A stretch of DNA of 44,099 nucleotides from Baffinella frigidus (lineage: Eukaryota > Cryptophyceae > Cryptomonadales > Baffinellaceae), in NCBI GenBank assembly GCA_026770585.1, contig MU646376.1:702389-746487 (forward strand). Direction: 5' to 3'. The notes under the pieces were generated by a model, which did no database searches, was not told the origin of the DNA, and worked only from the letters and a program-made list of their open reading frames with translations. Of this stretch, positions 1-10,334 are shown one piece after another (position 1 is the stretch's first letter; every line of letters begins with the position of its first letter). The position numbers were made by a program, and so were the translations under genes.

Positions 1-21
1 CCTTCGTAGCCCGCTGTGTGG

Positions 22-41
22 AGATGCCCCTCGTACAGAAC
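22..41 (-). pseudogene. Possible next Kelch-gene exon, cut short by a repeat
   Basis: After acceptor GCGCAG (47-42) the minus strand reads VLYEGHL in phase 0, which would follow K4. It then runs into the end of a family-C foldback element occupying 1-21. It may be a disrupted exon or only a decayed copy. Confidence 0.25.
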
Positions 42-134
42 CTGCGCGGTTCAGGCAACCGTGGTGCGTGGATCGGGGTCTTCCCAAACGGGGCGAACCA
101 TACAATGTTTGTTGGGGGGGGGAAGGGCAGAAAC

Positions 135-212
135 CGGGCGGCAGTTATCGATGCAGCGCCACCAGACGTCGTTCATGAAGTTGTCGTTTCGGTCGACTCC
201 CCCGAAGACAAC
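135..212 (-). CDS. Kelch gene exon K4: core of Kelch blade
   Basis: Acceptor GAGCAG at 218-213 and donor CGCCCG|GTTTCT at 134 bound 78 nt, phase 0 to 0. The 26 codons read VVFGGVDRNDNFMNDVWWRC and then IDNCRP, which matches the Kelch consensus (hydrophobic run, GG, then a F-NDVW strand). It joins K3 without a phase shift to give GATMLVVFGG. Confidence 0.72.
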
Positions 213-3200
213 CTGCTCGATGCAAAGGGTTAACCACACACCGGACTTCAAAGGGTTCCTTAACCACACAGCGGACTTCGATGGGATTTCTTCCTTAACC
301 ACACAGCGGACTTCGATCGGATTTCTTTCTTAACCACACAGCAGACTTTGATGGGATTTTGAATAACCCCTAAGCGATACGACCTAGGACCCTACAGCAG
401 GCAACCCGAAGGGACATAGGGGGGTTCCTGCGGATAAGATGACGGAAACTCGGACTCCCAGCGCCCGAAAATCCCTTCGTGGCCCGCTGTGTGGTACTCG
501 CTACTAAAAGGGATTGCAGACTTTCTTTCAGGAATTAGCGCTGTGCGGTCCAACCCTACTGTACTAGCGGGCCCGTCGTGAAGGTTAATAGATTTTTGGA
601 AGAACAAGAACAAGAACAAGGTTGAGGTGTGGCGAGACCAGCATAGTCTCGCCAACTTGAGAATAGTCTTATCCGGGGAAACCTACTTTTCTTTCATTTG
701 ATTCCAATGAAAATTACTACACGAATGATTTAACATTACTTGTAAGACCGAATTGTGTAGTAATTTTGATTGCCATCAAATGAAAGAAAATAGGTTTCCC
801 CGGATAAAGTCGGTCAACTCGAGTGCGCCAGAGCTAGGATTTGAGAGGCGGCAGGACCAGCATACAGTACTGCTGTTCCAAAGAGCATGTGACCACCCTA
901 GGGGCGGCGCGTGCACTCATGTGAGGGTTCAGTAGTGAGTACCAGCACGGTGGCGCCGACGTAGGCAGAGCTAGGACACCGCCGCCGCCAGAGCGAGAGT
1001 AATCTTATCTCAGAAAACGAGTTCTAAAACTCGTTTTCCTTAAGTCAATTTCCCTACAAATTTGTCAACTTATGCGGAGAGTAAAGAATAAGTTGACGAA
1101 TTTGTAGGGGAATTGACTTAAGAAAACGAGTTTTAGAACTCGCTTTCTGAGATAAAATCCCGAAAGGGTTGGGTGGGGAGTACCAGCATGGTGGCGCCGA
1201 CGTAACTGCTCCGAAGGGGGGTGTCGTACACGATCATCGAATGCCCGCGCCGCGGCGGAGGGCCCCCCGCGCTGTACCCTGTGCGGCAACGCGTGTACGG
1301 TTAGGCTTGTGCCGCCTCACCATCTATTATATATTTCTTCGGCGGAGCCCCCCCCGCGCTGTACCCTGTAGTTCAGGGTTTAGGGTTCAGGGTTCAGGGT
1401 TCAGGGTTCAGGGTTCAGGGTTCAGGGTTGAGGGTCCCGTTGATTGATGAGGGTTCAGGATTCAGGATTAAGGGTTCAAGGTTCAGGATCTAGGGTTCAG
1501 GTTCAGGGTTTAGGGTTTAGGTTCATTGAATACCCGCGCCGCGGCGGGGGGGCGCCCCCCCCCTCCGCGCTGTACCCTGACGTTCAGGGTTTAGGGTGCA
1601 GGGTTCAGGGTTTAAGGGTTCAGGGTTCAGGGTTCAGGATCCTGTTGATTGTTGAGGGTTTGGGGTTTGGGGTCCCGTTGATGGTGCAGGGCTTAGGGTC
1701 TAGGGTTCCCGGTGTACCCTGCGGAGACTCCACATAGACCGAGGCAGAGCTACAGGAGTACCTCGCTCATAAGAAAACGCCCCCCCCTAGGACCCTACAG
1801 TAGGCCTATGCCTAGGGCCCTATGGTGATCCTAGGGGGGTGGACGTTCCTTATGAGCGAGGTACCCCTGTAGGGGGGACGCACCGCCGCCAGCGCCGTAG
1901 CTCTGTCTCGGTTTATCCAGGCTCACCAATCTGGCTCTTCCCCACTCCAAAGTTGACAGACGTGTACCGGAACGTCTGCGTTGTCAACTTACGAATAGTC
2001 CGCCAAATGGAGTGTCAACTTACGAATAGTCCGCCAAACGGAGTGTCAACTTACGAATAGTCCGCCAACCGGCGTGAGGCACGTACCGCGGCCGGCGCCC
2101 GAGTTGGTATCACAGCGCCCCTCAAATTCTGCGTGTCAACTTACCAACAGTCCGCCAGCCGGCGTGTCAACTTACGAATAGTCCGCCAACCAGAATGAGG
2201 CAGAGCCAGGGGGGACCACTTAGCAGCGACCGAGGACCTTTTCACCTTGAATTCAAGGTGAAATTCCGGTTAGGTTAGAGGGCAATGGACAAGATTCCAG
2301 TACAAATAGTTTAGATGGACTGTATCCATGAAGCCCCCGGTGGCTGCAAAGTGGCTGGGTACCTGTCCAGCCGCTTATTCCCCTACGGATATGCCCCTAC
2401 GGATTGCCTACCGTAGGGTCCTATGGCTTATCGCTTAGGGGTTATTCAAAATCCCTAAGTGGAGTACCGCGGCCGGCGCCCGAGTTGATGTCGCAGCGTC
2501 CCTTCTCGACTGCGAGGAGGCACGGCCCGCACCCGTCTGGGTCCTTCGCCGAGACCTTCGGCCCGGGCGTCCATCCTGGAACCGGTTTGGGGGTTTAGGG
2601 TTTGGGGTTTGGGGTTTGGGGTTTGGGGTTTGGAGTTTGGGGTTTGGGGTATGGGGTTTAGGGTTTAGGGTTTAGGTAAACCCGAATCCAGGGGATGCAT
2701 CCCGAGCGTCAGGGTGACACCACGGGAACACGGAAAACGCATCGATTCTAGGGTGAGTTCAGGATCGATGTTAGGGTGATGCTAGGAGGCGTACCGCGGT
2801 CCGTAGGTCACGACGTATTCTACTGTCACGGGCATACCGCTGTCGAGCGAAAGAAGAACGATTTGAAAAGCCAGGTCCGGATTCCGGACCTGCCTTCTCA
2901 TTTTAAAAGTCCAGTGCCTTGAGGATTCAGGGGAAAGTTTTAAAACTCTGTAAAATTGTGTCCCGTCCTCGCTCGGCAGCGGTAGGGAAACGGTTTGCAC
3001 CAGGAACGGGATGCATGATAGATGTGTAGGCGGTATAGCTACATGAAAAAGTCCTGATCACTGACGGCCACAATTTCTACAAGAATGTGGTTGAAAATTA
3101 GGACTGTTGATTTGTCAGGAGGCGTACAGTTTCTGCAGCAAGGGTTTGGGCGGGTGCGTGTTCAGTGTCCTTACCCAAATGTGACACACATACTCGTGCT

Positions 3201-4100
3201 AAGCATCGACCCCTGGAGTAGCTTAATCCGGGGACATGTTTAATTTAAAAGGAAATACAAGGAAATGGGTCCCTGTTTGTTCATAGGAGTTGCGCAAAGG
3301 TCAATTAGGGCCTTGAGCAAATTTAATTCGGGCCAGAATCCGGTTTGATAGGCCATTTTTAAAAAAATAAACATGTTCCCGGATGAAGGTCTGAGTTCCG
3401 AGGTCCGAGTTCCGAGTTCTTGGTTCTGAGTTCCGTTTGGTGTCACCAATTTGGTGAGACCGGGCTCTTGTCCGCTCCAAAGTTGACCGATTTTTACCAC
3501 ACACCTAGCATGTCAACTTAAGAATAGTCAGCAAACCGGACTGAGGCAGAGCTGGAAAACACGATTCAGGAAGAATTTTTGAAGGCTTTCCAGCACAAAC
3601 CAAGTCACCTGAAAAAGGCGAGGCAGAACCAGCGTGTTACAGGAATAAGAGGTCGAAAGGAGGGGTTGATGTGGGGTGAGTCCTCCGCACGACTGTTCAC
3701 CAAACCTGGGCAGGTTTTGTACCAGGATGATGACTAAACCGGGGAGGCTTTGTTGGCAGGAAAATCTGTGTTCATCATTCGTGGGACGCTCGGTTGGCGG
3801 GGAGGCATGGAAGCGTCAAGGCACAGCGGGGAAGTGACCTTGCAGGACGTCAAAGCAGGCCTGCGGCCCAGGAATCTCCCCGTAAATGTTCAAGTTTGTC
3901 GACGCAGACCGCGGGCAGATCTGCCCGAGCCCGGTCTCGATGCTCTCACAGAGCGTATCGCACTGCGGGAGATCGCACGTGATGTACGGCGGGATCGCCA
4001 TCTCCTTCCAGACGTTCGTCCCCCCACACCGCCACACCATCGCAACCGCCACCAACAACCCAGCCGCCCCCGCCCCCCGCCGCTCCCGCCCTCCCCGCAT
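135..4100 (-). CDS. Secreted Kelch-repeat protein, 5' part (exons K1-K4, gene continues off the left edge)
   Basis: Four exons on the minus strand join in phase: 4100-3839, 2575-2468, 1278-1184 and 212-135. Junction phases are 1, 1 and 0, and all introns are GT-AG. The product starts with a hydrophobic signal-like segment, has a cysteine-rich stretch, then enters a Kelch repeat: RRGHSMIVYD at the end of one blade and GATMLVVFGGVDRNDNFMND across the K3/K4 junction, followed by VW. Kelch blades form beta-propellers that bind proteins or glycans, and the signal segment suggests secretion or a lumenal domain. Only about one blade is inside the window. The gene diverges from the plus-strand gene starting at 4582. 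I recognise the Kelch pattern but not a specific orthologue. Confidence 0.68.
225..494. mobile_element. Family C element with three tandem partial left ends
   Basis: The full element is 334-494 (CCACACAGCAGACTTTG to CCCGCTGTGTGG), with interior TACGACCTAGGACCCTACAG. Before it, 231-333 has three extra copies of the left ~35 bp, each starting TTAACCACACA. Position 1-21 is the right end of another copy. Confidence 0.82.
669..807. mobile_element. Family A-like foldback element (target duplication AGTC)
   Basis: Termini TTATCCGGGGAAACCTA and its inverse, arms ~30 bp, unique centre. AGTC flanks it at 665-668 and 808-811. It shares the TTATC end and 4-bp duplication size with family A but not its interior. 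Confidence 0.85.
1005..1155. mobile_element. Family A foldback element, copy 1 (4-bp target duplication AATC)
   Basis: Nearly the whole 151 bp is an inverted repeat (arms of ~65 bp around TGCGGAGAGTAAAGAA). Ends are TTATCTCAG/CTGAGATAA. AATC flanks it at 1001-1004 and 1156-1159. It lies in the intron after K3. Confidence 0.9.
1184..1278 (-). CDS. Kelch gene exon K3: start of Kelch blade
   Basis: Acceptor GCACAG at 1284-1279 and donor ATGCTG|GTACTC at 1183 bound 95 nt, phase 1 in and phase 0 out. The 31 codons include PPPRRGHSMIVYD, the classic Kelch 'PxxRxGHsmvvy' strand, and end SSYVGATML. A foldback element (1005-1155) lies 28 bp downstream in the next intron. Decayed copies of both exon ends occur nearby (see pseudogene entry 925-1720). 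Confidence 0.66.
1372..1720 (-). repeat. G-rich heptamers (GGGTTCA, GGGTTTA)
   Basis: On the coding strand of the Kelch gene these read CCCTAAA/CCCTGAA, the same sense as in the plus-strand gene. A second block is at 2587-2672 (GGGGTTT). Confidence 0.88.
1898..2209 (+). mobile_element. Family E element (TAGCTCTG termini) with expanded 26-bp tandem
   Basis: TAGCTCTGTCTCGG, AAAGTTGACAGACGTGTACC and a GAGGCAGAGCC end are present. The GTGTCAACTTACGAATAGTC (CGCCAA) unit is repeated about five times between 1978 and 2190. Confidence 0.75.
2468..2575 (-). CDS. Kelch gene exon K2: Cys-containing segment
   Basis: Acceptor TTCCAG at 2581-2576 and donor CGCG|GTAC at 2467 bound 108 nt. In phase 1 it reads 35 codons including DPDGCGPCLLAVEKGRCDIN, which continues the cysteine-rich region of K1. 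The phase matches K1 (out 1) and K3 (in 1). The same donor neighbourhood (GGCGCCGGCCGCG|GTAC) recurs at 2086-2106 as a decayed copy. Confidence 0.6.
3432..3552 (+). mobile_element. Family E element
   Basis: It includes CACCAATTTGGTGAGACCGG, AAAGTTGACCGATTTTTACC and ends CTGAGGCAGAGCTGG. The left terminus is blurred. Confidence 0.7.
3839..4100 (-). CDS. Kelch gene exon K1: signal peptide and Cys-rich N-terminus
   Basis: ATG at 4100-4098 opens 87 codons plus one base before a GT donor at 3838-3837. Residues ~13-22 (AGLLVAVAMVW) form a short hydrophobic core after a basic MRGGRERR start, as in a signal peptide. A cysteine-rich stretch follows (TCDLPQCDTLCESIETG, then QICP and QACFDVLQ). The frame continues a few codons past the donor before a stop. 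The phase-1 end matches the acceptor phase of K2. The plus strand is also open here, but its translation is proline- and arginine-rich and not protein-like. Confidence 0.6.
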
Positions 4101-4581
4101 CTTCTCACTTTACAGATTCCCCACGCCGCAGGGGTCTCCCCCGGGGCGCGCTCACGCGCCACACGTCGCCAGTCCACCCAACTCCCGGGCAGCGTTTCAG
4201 TCTCAGAACGCCCGAGAAGGCGCCAGCTGGGCCGCTGTGAAGGCGAGTAGCGCCGCCTGTCTCAAAAAGGCCCACGGAGCCTACTCCATCTCCTCTTCCC
4301 ACACAGGGAAACCGCCGTGGCCGCAATGGCCGGATCAGCGGTGATCTCCCAGCGGGATAAAGAGGAAGTGGGCCCGAGAGTGCGCTGTCTTCCCCGTCCC
4401 AAGTGCCCCCTGCCCCGCCGAGGCCCGTTGACGGATAGGTCCGGGTTATTCAAGTTATCCTATCGAGTTGCGAGGGGTCCGAAAGGGGACCCCTCGTTTT
4501 GACCATCAATTTGACCTCTTGGTGAGCTGAGGCAAGAAGATCTTGAGAATCGGCGCAAGAATCGGCGTGGGTGAACCCGGG
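4101..4581. promoter_or_regulatory. Divergent intergenic region with both 5' UTRs
   Basis: This is the only heptamer-free, GC-rich gap between two oppositely oriented start codons (4100 minus, 4582 plus). It should hold both transcription starts. I see no TATA box or other clear core element, so the assignment rests on gene layout alone. Confidence 0.45.
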
Positions 4582-5106
4582 ATGGCGGGTCTGCGGCTGG
4601 AGGCCTTGGCACTAGTTATCGCCTTCCTGCCCTGGCTCGCCACTGGCTCGCTGTTCGGAAGTGGAGCTTCCAAGCACGCATGCCAACTCTCCATCAGCGC
4701 CCCGCTGCATGGCGAGGTCTTCCAGGCCGCCGCCTGCCCTGTCGGAATCTCGGGGGAGAAAGGCACCAACAGAGTGGTATGGGTGGTTCTGAGCGGGTCG
4801 GCGGCGTGCATCCCCGGGATCACAGCGACAGTAAAGATCGACGGGGTCGCACTCCCGCCTGCGCAGCTCGCACGCACAGAGGACGGCGACCGCAGCCAAC
4901 TTCGCGCGTCGATCCCCGTCAACGTCTCGCTCGGGGAGCACTCCATCTTCCTCAAATCAAAGGGCGACGCGGGGGTCGAGGACTCGCGGGCGAGCGCGAC
5001 GTTCACGCTGGCGGAATACAGGGACAACTTCGCGACGCGGGTCGTGCAAGGGATCGGGATCGGACTCCCAATCAGAGACCCGCTCTCCCGGGATCTGCTC
5101 GTCGTG
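4582..5106 (+). CDS. E1: signal peptide plus Ig-like beta-sandwich domain
   Basis: ATG at 4582 has a good context (CGGGATGG). An in-frame TTG 39 nt upstream is not a start. Residues 1-24 ([20 protein letters not shown]) form a strong signal peptide. The rest alternates hydrophobic strands with cysteines ([49 protein letters not shown]), a pattern like the Ig-like domains placed before glycan-modifying enzymes in algae. The 3' end is uncertain: GT donors lie at 5101, 5104 and 5107 (all phase 0), just before a repeat beginning at 5130. The frame stays open to 5256, but that tail translates transposon sequence. Confidence 0.7.
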
Positions 5107-8100
5107 GTGACCACCCACCGATCCATCAAACGGGGGACTCTGGTTCGTGGCAGGGACCAAGTGGACTTGCCGAGTTCCTTCCCGTCATCCGATTTGTACC
5201 AGGGAGTCGCCCTGATCGAGAAAAACTTCTCCACACACCACCAGCCCTCATCGTGAGAGCAAATCGCCTTTTTGAACCCCCTTGATTTGTACTGGAGGAC
5301 GCCGGAATCCGGCGACCTGCGGCACAAATCACGGTTCGCGACAAGGAGGATTCGCTCCCACTCTCAGGGCTGATGGCAAAACCGGACGACGGAAACGCAC
5401 TCGGTAAGCCCACCTCGGAGGCGTGGTGGACCCTGCCACGAACAAGACCATCAGTCTCCGAGGTTGCTCAAATAGTGCTATGTTTTTCTTTTCTTTCAAA
5501 AGTTGGTTTTTGGTACAAAATTTGTCAACTTAAGTCGCAGCGACCCCAGATCTGTGGTCCCTGCAAGGTGAAAAGAAAATATTCCAGACCACTATTTGAG
5601 CAACCTCGGAGGGCTAGTGGGAGTCCCCCGTACTTATCTCAGAAAACGAGTTCGAAAACTCGTTTTCTTAAGTCAATTCCCCTATAAATTTGTCAACTTA
5701 TGCGGAGAGTAAAGAATAAGTTGACCAATTTGTAGGGGGATTGACTTAAGAAAACGAGTTTTAGAACTCGTTTTCTGAGATGAGTACGACGGTTGACTGA
5801 TCCGGGCAGCGTTTGTACCAGGACGATGACCAAACCGGGCACGGTTAGTACCATGCTCCATTCTTTATGACGGCGCCTTCCCCCACACAAACGGAGCCCC
5901 CCCCTCCACCCACCAGCCCTCTGAGAGGGAGCAAATTGTCTTTTCGAGTCCCCTTATGTGTACCATAGGTCGTCGGAATCCGACGGCCTCCAGTACGTAT
6001 CAAGGGAAATGAAACAGGCGATTTCCTCCCATTCTGAGGGCTCGTGGACAAACGGCCGTTTGTAAACAGCGCCTTCACCTCCATCTACGCTAGATGGGAA
6101 GGGGGTCAATCGCAAAAGTCAACACCCATGAGGCCTCGAGTCAACTTTTCCAACTTCCAGGAATTTCATCAGGTCCCTCCACAGATTCTGCCTCAGAAAC
6201 TGTCCATCTAAACGATTTGTGTTACAAATCGAAGAGTTTTAAAGCTTCCAAATGTACAGAATGGCTCCAAGCCCCACTGAAATCTGAGATAGAATCTATG
6301 ACGCGATCAACTTTCCTGGAACCTGCACGTACGGCAACTTTTGATTGACCGCCATCACCTCTAAAGTAGAACCGCCCCATCTCCTCCTCCCGAGCAGGAG
6401 TGCGGTAGCATGGAGCTGTCGAAGTGCATCAGATGCACTTCGAATGAGCTCATCGGGCCCCTTCATAGATTCCATCTCAGAAACTGTCCATCTAAACGAT
6501 TGATGGTACACATCGAACAGGTTTAAAACTCTAAATGTACAGAATGGCTCCAAGCCTCACTGAAATCTGAGATAGAGTCTATGGAGAGACGCGATGCGAG
6601 CGGGGGGGGGTCCATTTCCGGAAAAGACGATTTGGTCCGGTTCTGAGGGTTGACCAGCGCTCTCCACCCCCAACAGGAGTGTGGTAGCTTGGAGCTTTCT
6701 GAGTGCATCGAATGGGGGGGGGGCGTCCATAACCTGATGGGACCCCCCCCCCCCCTCTTGCGGAGCAGGAGCGTCCTGGGGCAGCCACTCGGTGGACTAC
6801 GAACCTTTCATCAAAAGTCAACTTACCTGAAGACAATTAACTTGAAGGATTTTTCTATGCAAATTGGTCCCGTAACAACCCGGAATCAAGGGTCAACGAA
6901 ACCCTCGAAGCCCACCGTGTGGTCCGAGTGCGCCTCCCCCCCCCCTAAACGGGGTCTTTGCCTCCATACCCCCCCCCCTCCGAGCAGGAGTGCGGTAGCA
7001 TGGAGCTTTCAGCATGTATATCGAGCGGGGGGAAATCCGTTTCCGGAAAAGACGATTTGGTCCGGTTCTGAGGGTTGGTGGTGACCGGCGCTCTCCACCC
7101 CCAACAGGAGTGTGGTAGCTTGGAGCTTTCTGAGTGCATCGAGCGGGGGGAGGCTGTGGGTGATGGGGTGTCGATCGATGGGCTGCTCCTTTCTGAGGAC
7201 TGTGGATGGATGGTGGATGAGGTGGGTTGGGAAAGATGGATAGACAGACAGACAGATAGATAGATAGATAGAAGATAGAAAGATAGATAGATAGATGGAT
7301 AGATAGATAGGATGACTGCGGGTGGATGGCGGATGAGGTGGGTTGGGAGAGGGGCTGTGAGTACGCTGTGTGTTGATTGATTGATGCTGGATGGCTGGAT
7401 TGATGGATGGATGGATGGATGGATGGATGGATGGATGGATTCATTGATTGATAGACAGACAGACACATGGATAGATAGATAGATAGATAGATTGATTGAT
7501 TGATTGATTGATTGATTCATTCATTCATTCATTCATTCAAAGATGGAAAGATTGATAGCTAGAGCTAAGTAAGTTATCTAGGTGCTCCTTTCTGAGGACT
7601 GTGCGTGGCTGGCAGAGGAGGTGAGTTTCGTTGCGGAAGCCCCCAGTTCTGAAGGCCTTTCTCGCCCCGCTTTTATTAGGCGTTTTGTACGGCCAAAGGC
7701 CTCAAAGAGGGGCGAGAAAGTCTCTCAGGACTGAAGGCTTGCAAAACTAGGTTGGGGCAGGGTTGGGCTGTGAAAACGCTGGATTGATTGATTGGTTGAT
7801 TGAATCCTTGATTGCAAGATTGCAAGATTGATAGCCAGAGGTTAGTACGTCAACTAGTGTTGTAGCTAAAGTTTGCCATCGGGTTGGGATCCCGTTGGCT
7901 GGCCCACCGCGTACTGCACTCTGAGCTAGAACATTTGACCTCAGTCAACTCTCCCTGAAAGCCAGTGCATTTAAGTCAAATACCTGCTCCCAGAGCAGGT
8001 CCATCTAAACGAAATGGCAACTTACTGCCGAGGATCAGCTTTGTTGACTTAAGGTAAAATATCCTGGCTGGCAGTGCACTGTGATCACGTGACAAGCTCA

Positions 8101-9123
8101 AATCAAAACGTTGGCAGCCTCAGGAGGAAGCGCGCGGGACGCGAGACCGGCTGCGCGAATGGCGGCGCGCGGTCGTGGCGCGTCTCACACAAAACAGCAC
8201 TCGAGCACGTCTCACGCAAAACTCACAAAGTTCGCCGACGGATCGTCTCACACAAAACTCACCGACGGATCGTCTCACACACATCTCGCCAGCGGAAACA
8301 CGGAATAACGCGCACGCGTCCGCGTCCTGGAGGTGTGTCCGGAGGGACAAGACAGCCTCCGTTCCGGTCGTGTGGAAGGACGTGCTGTCGGACGCGACTG
8401 TTTCGGTGTATGAACACGTCCTTCTATTCGACCCGGGAGCGCTGGCGGTGAAACCTACACCCTACACCCTACACCCTGCACCCTACACCCTATACCCTAC
8501 ACCCTGCACCCTACACCCTATACCCTGCACCCTACACCCTACACCCCACACCCTACATTCTATACCTTACACCCTACACCCTACACCCTACACCCTACAC
8601 CCTACACTCCACACCCTGAACCCTGAACCCTAAACACTGAACCCTGAACCCTACACATTAACCACCAAACCCCAAACCCTGAACCCTGAACCCTACACCT
8701 GAAACCTGAAACCCAAACACTCAACACTGAATCCTGAATTCCTTCTTCGCTTCTTCTTCATTACTCTCGAGTCGTAAGTTCAGTCATCCAATAGTCTATG
8801 AGCCTGATCACGGACCCGCCTCAGAAACCCTAATCTGTTGATCCTTAAACCCCAAGTCCTAACCCCCGATCCCCTTAACCCCAAACTCCTCAACCCCAAA
8901 CCCCAAACCCCAAACCCCAAACTCCAAACCCCAACCCCCAAACCCCAAACCCTCAACCCTAAGCAAGACGCCTCGTCATTTTGGCTGACGACGCTCCTGC
9001 CCGCGATCGGTCGATCGATTTGTTCGACAGATAGATGGATAGATAGATAGATAGATAGATGGATGGATGGATGAATAGATAGATAGATAGATGGATAGAT
9101 ATCTAGATAGATGGATAGATATC

Positions 9124-9162
<39 letters not shown>

Positions 9163-9415
9163 ACCCATTTGAGTTGGGACAGGGTCTAAGCTTTCAACCC
9201 TGAAGCAGGACGCCGCGTCATTTTGGCTGGCGACGCTTCTGCGTGCGATGCTCCTGCGATTGATCGATTGATTGATTGATTGATCGATATCTAGATAGAT
9301 ATTTAGATAGATATCTAGATGGATATCCAGATTGATTGATCAATAGATAGATGGATAGATTGATTGATAGATAGATACTTAGATAGATTCAAGATAGACA
9401 GAAACTTAGACAGAT

Positions 9416-9458
<43 letters not shown>

Positions 9459-10296
9459 ACCAACTTCAGTTGGGACAGGGTCTAAGCCTTCAACCCTGAA
9501 GCAGGATGCCTCGTCATTTCGGCTGACGACGCTCCTACGAGCGATGCGTCGCAACGGCGCACAGCTTGCGGTAACCCCTAAACCCCAAACCCCATCCTCT
9601 CAACCCTAAACCCTAAACCTTCAACCCTCAACCCTAAACCCTAAACCATAAACCATAAACCATAAACCCTACAAAGTAAAACCCAAACCCCAACCCCTCA
9701 ACCCTAAACCCTTATCCCCAAACCCTCAACCCTAAACCCTCGATCCTCAACCCTAAACCCTACAAACAAAACAAAACAACTTACATCCTCACCACCAGCT
9801 TGCGCCACGCTCTAAACGATACATCACGAACCCTCATCCATAGATCCAAACTCTAAACCCCAAACGCCAATCCCCAAACCCCCGCAGGTTCTAGCCATCG
9901 AGTACAGCGGCGCCCCCCGGCACCCCCTACCACACGGTGGACTACGAACCTTTCATCAAAAGTCAACTTGCCTGAAGACAATCAACTTTCAGGGGTTTTC
10001 TAATGCAAACTGGACAGGTAACACCCGGAATTCCGGGCCCAACGAAACCCTGGAAGCCCACTGTGTGGCACCTCTCCCTACCCTGCGCCCGAGCTTCTCA
10101 CAACCGTGCTAAGGCATCAGTGAAGGAGCATAACCCCGGCAGGTGTCCTAGACCCTAACCCCCAACCCCCAAAACCCCTGCAGGTTCCAGCGATCGAGTA
10201 CAGCGCCGGTCCCCATAACCATACTAATGGGTCAATAAAGGGCATAACCCCCCCAGGTATCCTAGACACTAACCCCCAGATGCCATGGTGTTGCCG

Positions 10297-10334
<38 letters not shown>

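Larger units (their letters stand above)
925..1720 (-). pseudogene. Decayed copies of exon K3 ends in G-rich heptamer intron
   Basis: On the minus strand, 960-930 reads SAYVGATVL followed by GTACTC, a copy of the K3 3' end with its donor. The K3 5' end (acceptor plus GGTACAGCGCGG) recurs near 1367-1340, 1580-1530 and 1717-1708, each after an AG. The copies have indels in their G-runs and no usable frame. Between them lie heptamers of GGGTTCAG and GGGTTTAG type (1372-1720). Confidence 0.55.
5107..8292 (+). other. Intron region after E1: transposons and duplicated blocks
   Basis: I found no convincing exon here. It contains a composite foldback element (5130-5631), a family-A element (5634-5783), a related diverged block (5880-6075), a repeated block (6160-7150), tetranucleotide arrays (7234-7545) and a tandem GTCTCACACAAAACTCACCGAC-like repeat (8185-8290). 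Since E2 needs an entry phase that E1 does not supply, an exon may still be hidden here. Confidence 0.5.

Noticed and set aside
2795-2839. Minus-strand exon candidate GMPVTVEYVVTYGPR
   Set aside because: It has CGACAG and GCG|GTACGC borders, but its entry phase (2) fits neither K1 nor K2. It may be a shadow or belong to an unseen alternative form.
3750-4344. Plus-strand Pro/Arg/His-rich frames opposite K1
   Set aside because: GC-rich antisense shadow. The minus reading has the signal peptide, cysteine pattern and in-phase next exon.
4506-5327. 273-codon minus frame over E1
   Set aside because: It is antisense to the signal-peptide exon, runs on into transposon sequence and has no domain-like features.
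6893-7520. 191-codon minus frames rich in Ser, Ile and Pro
   Set aside because: They translate GATA/GATG/GATT tetranucleotide repeats.
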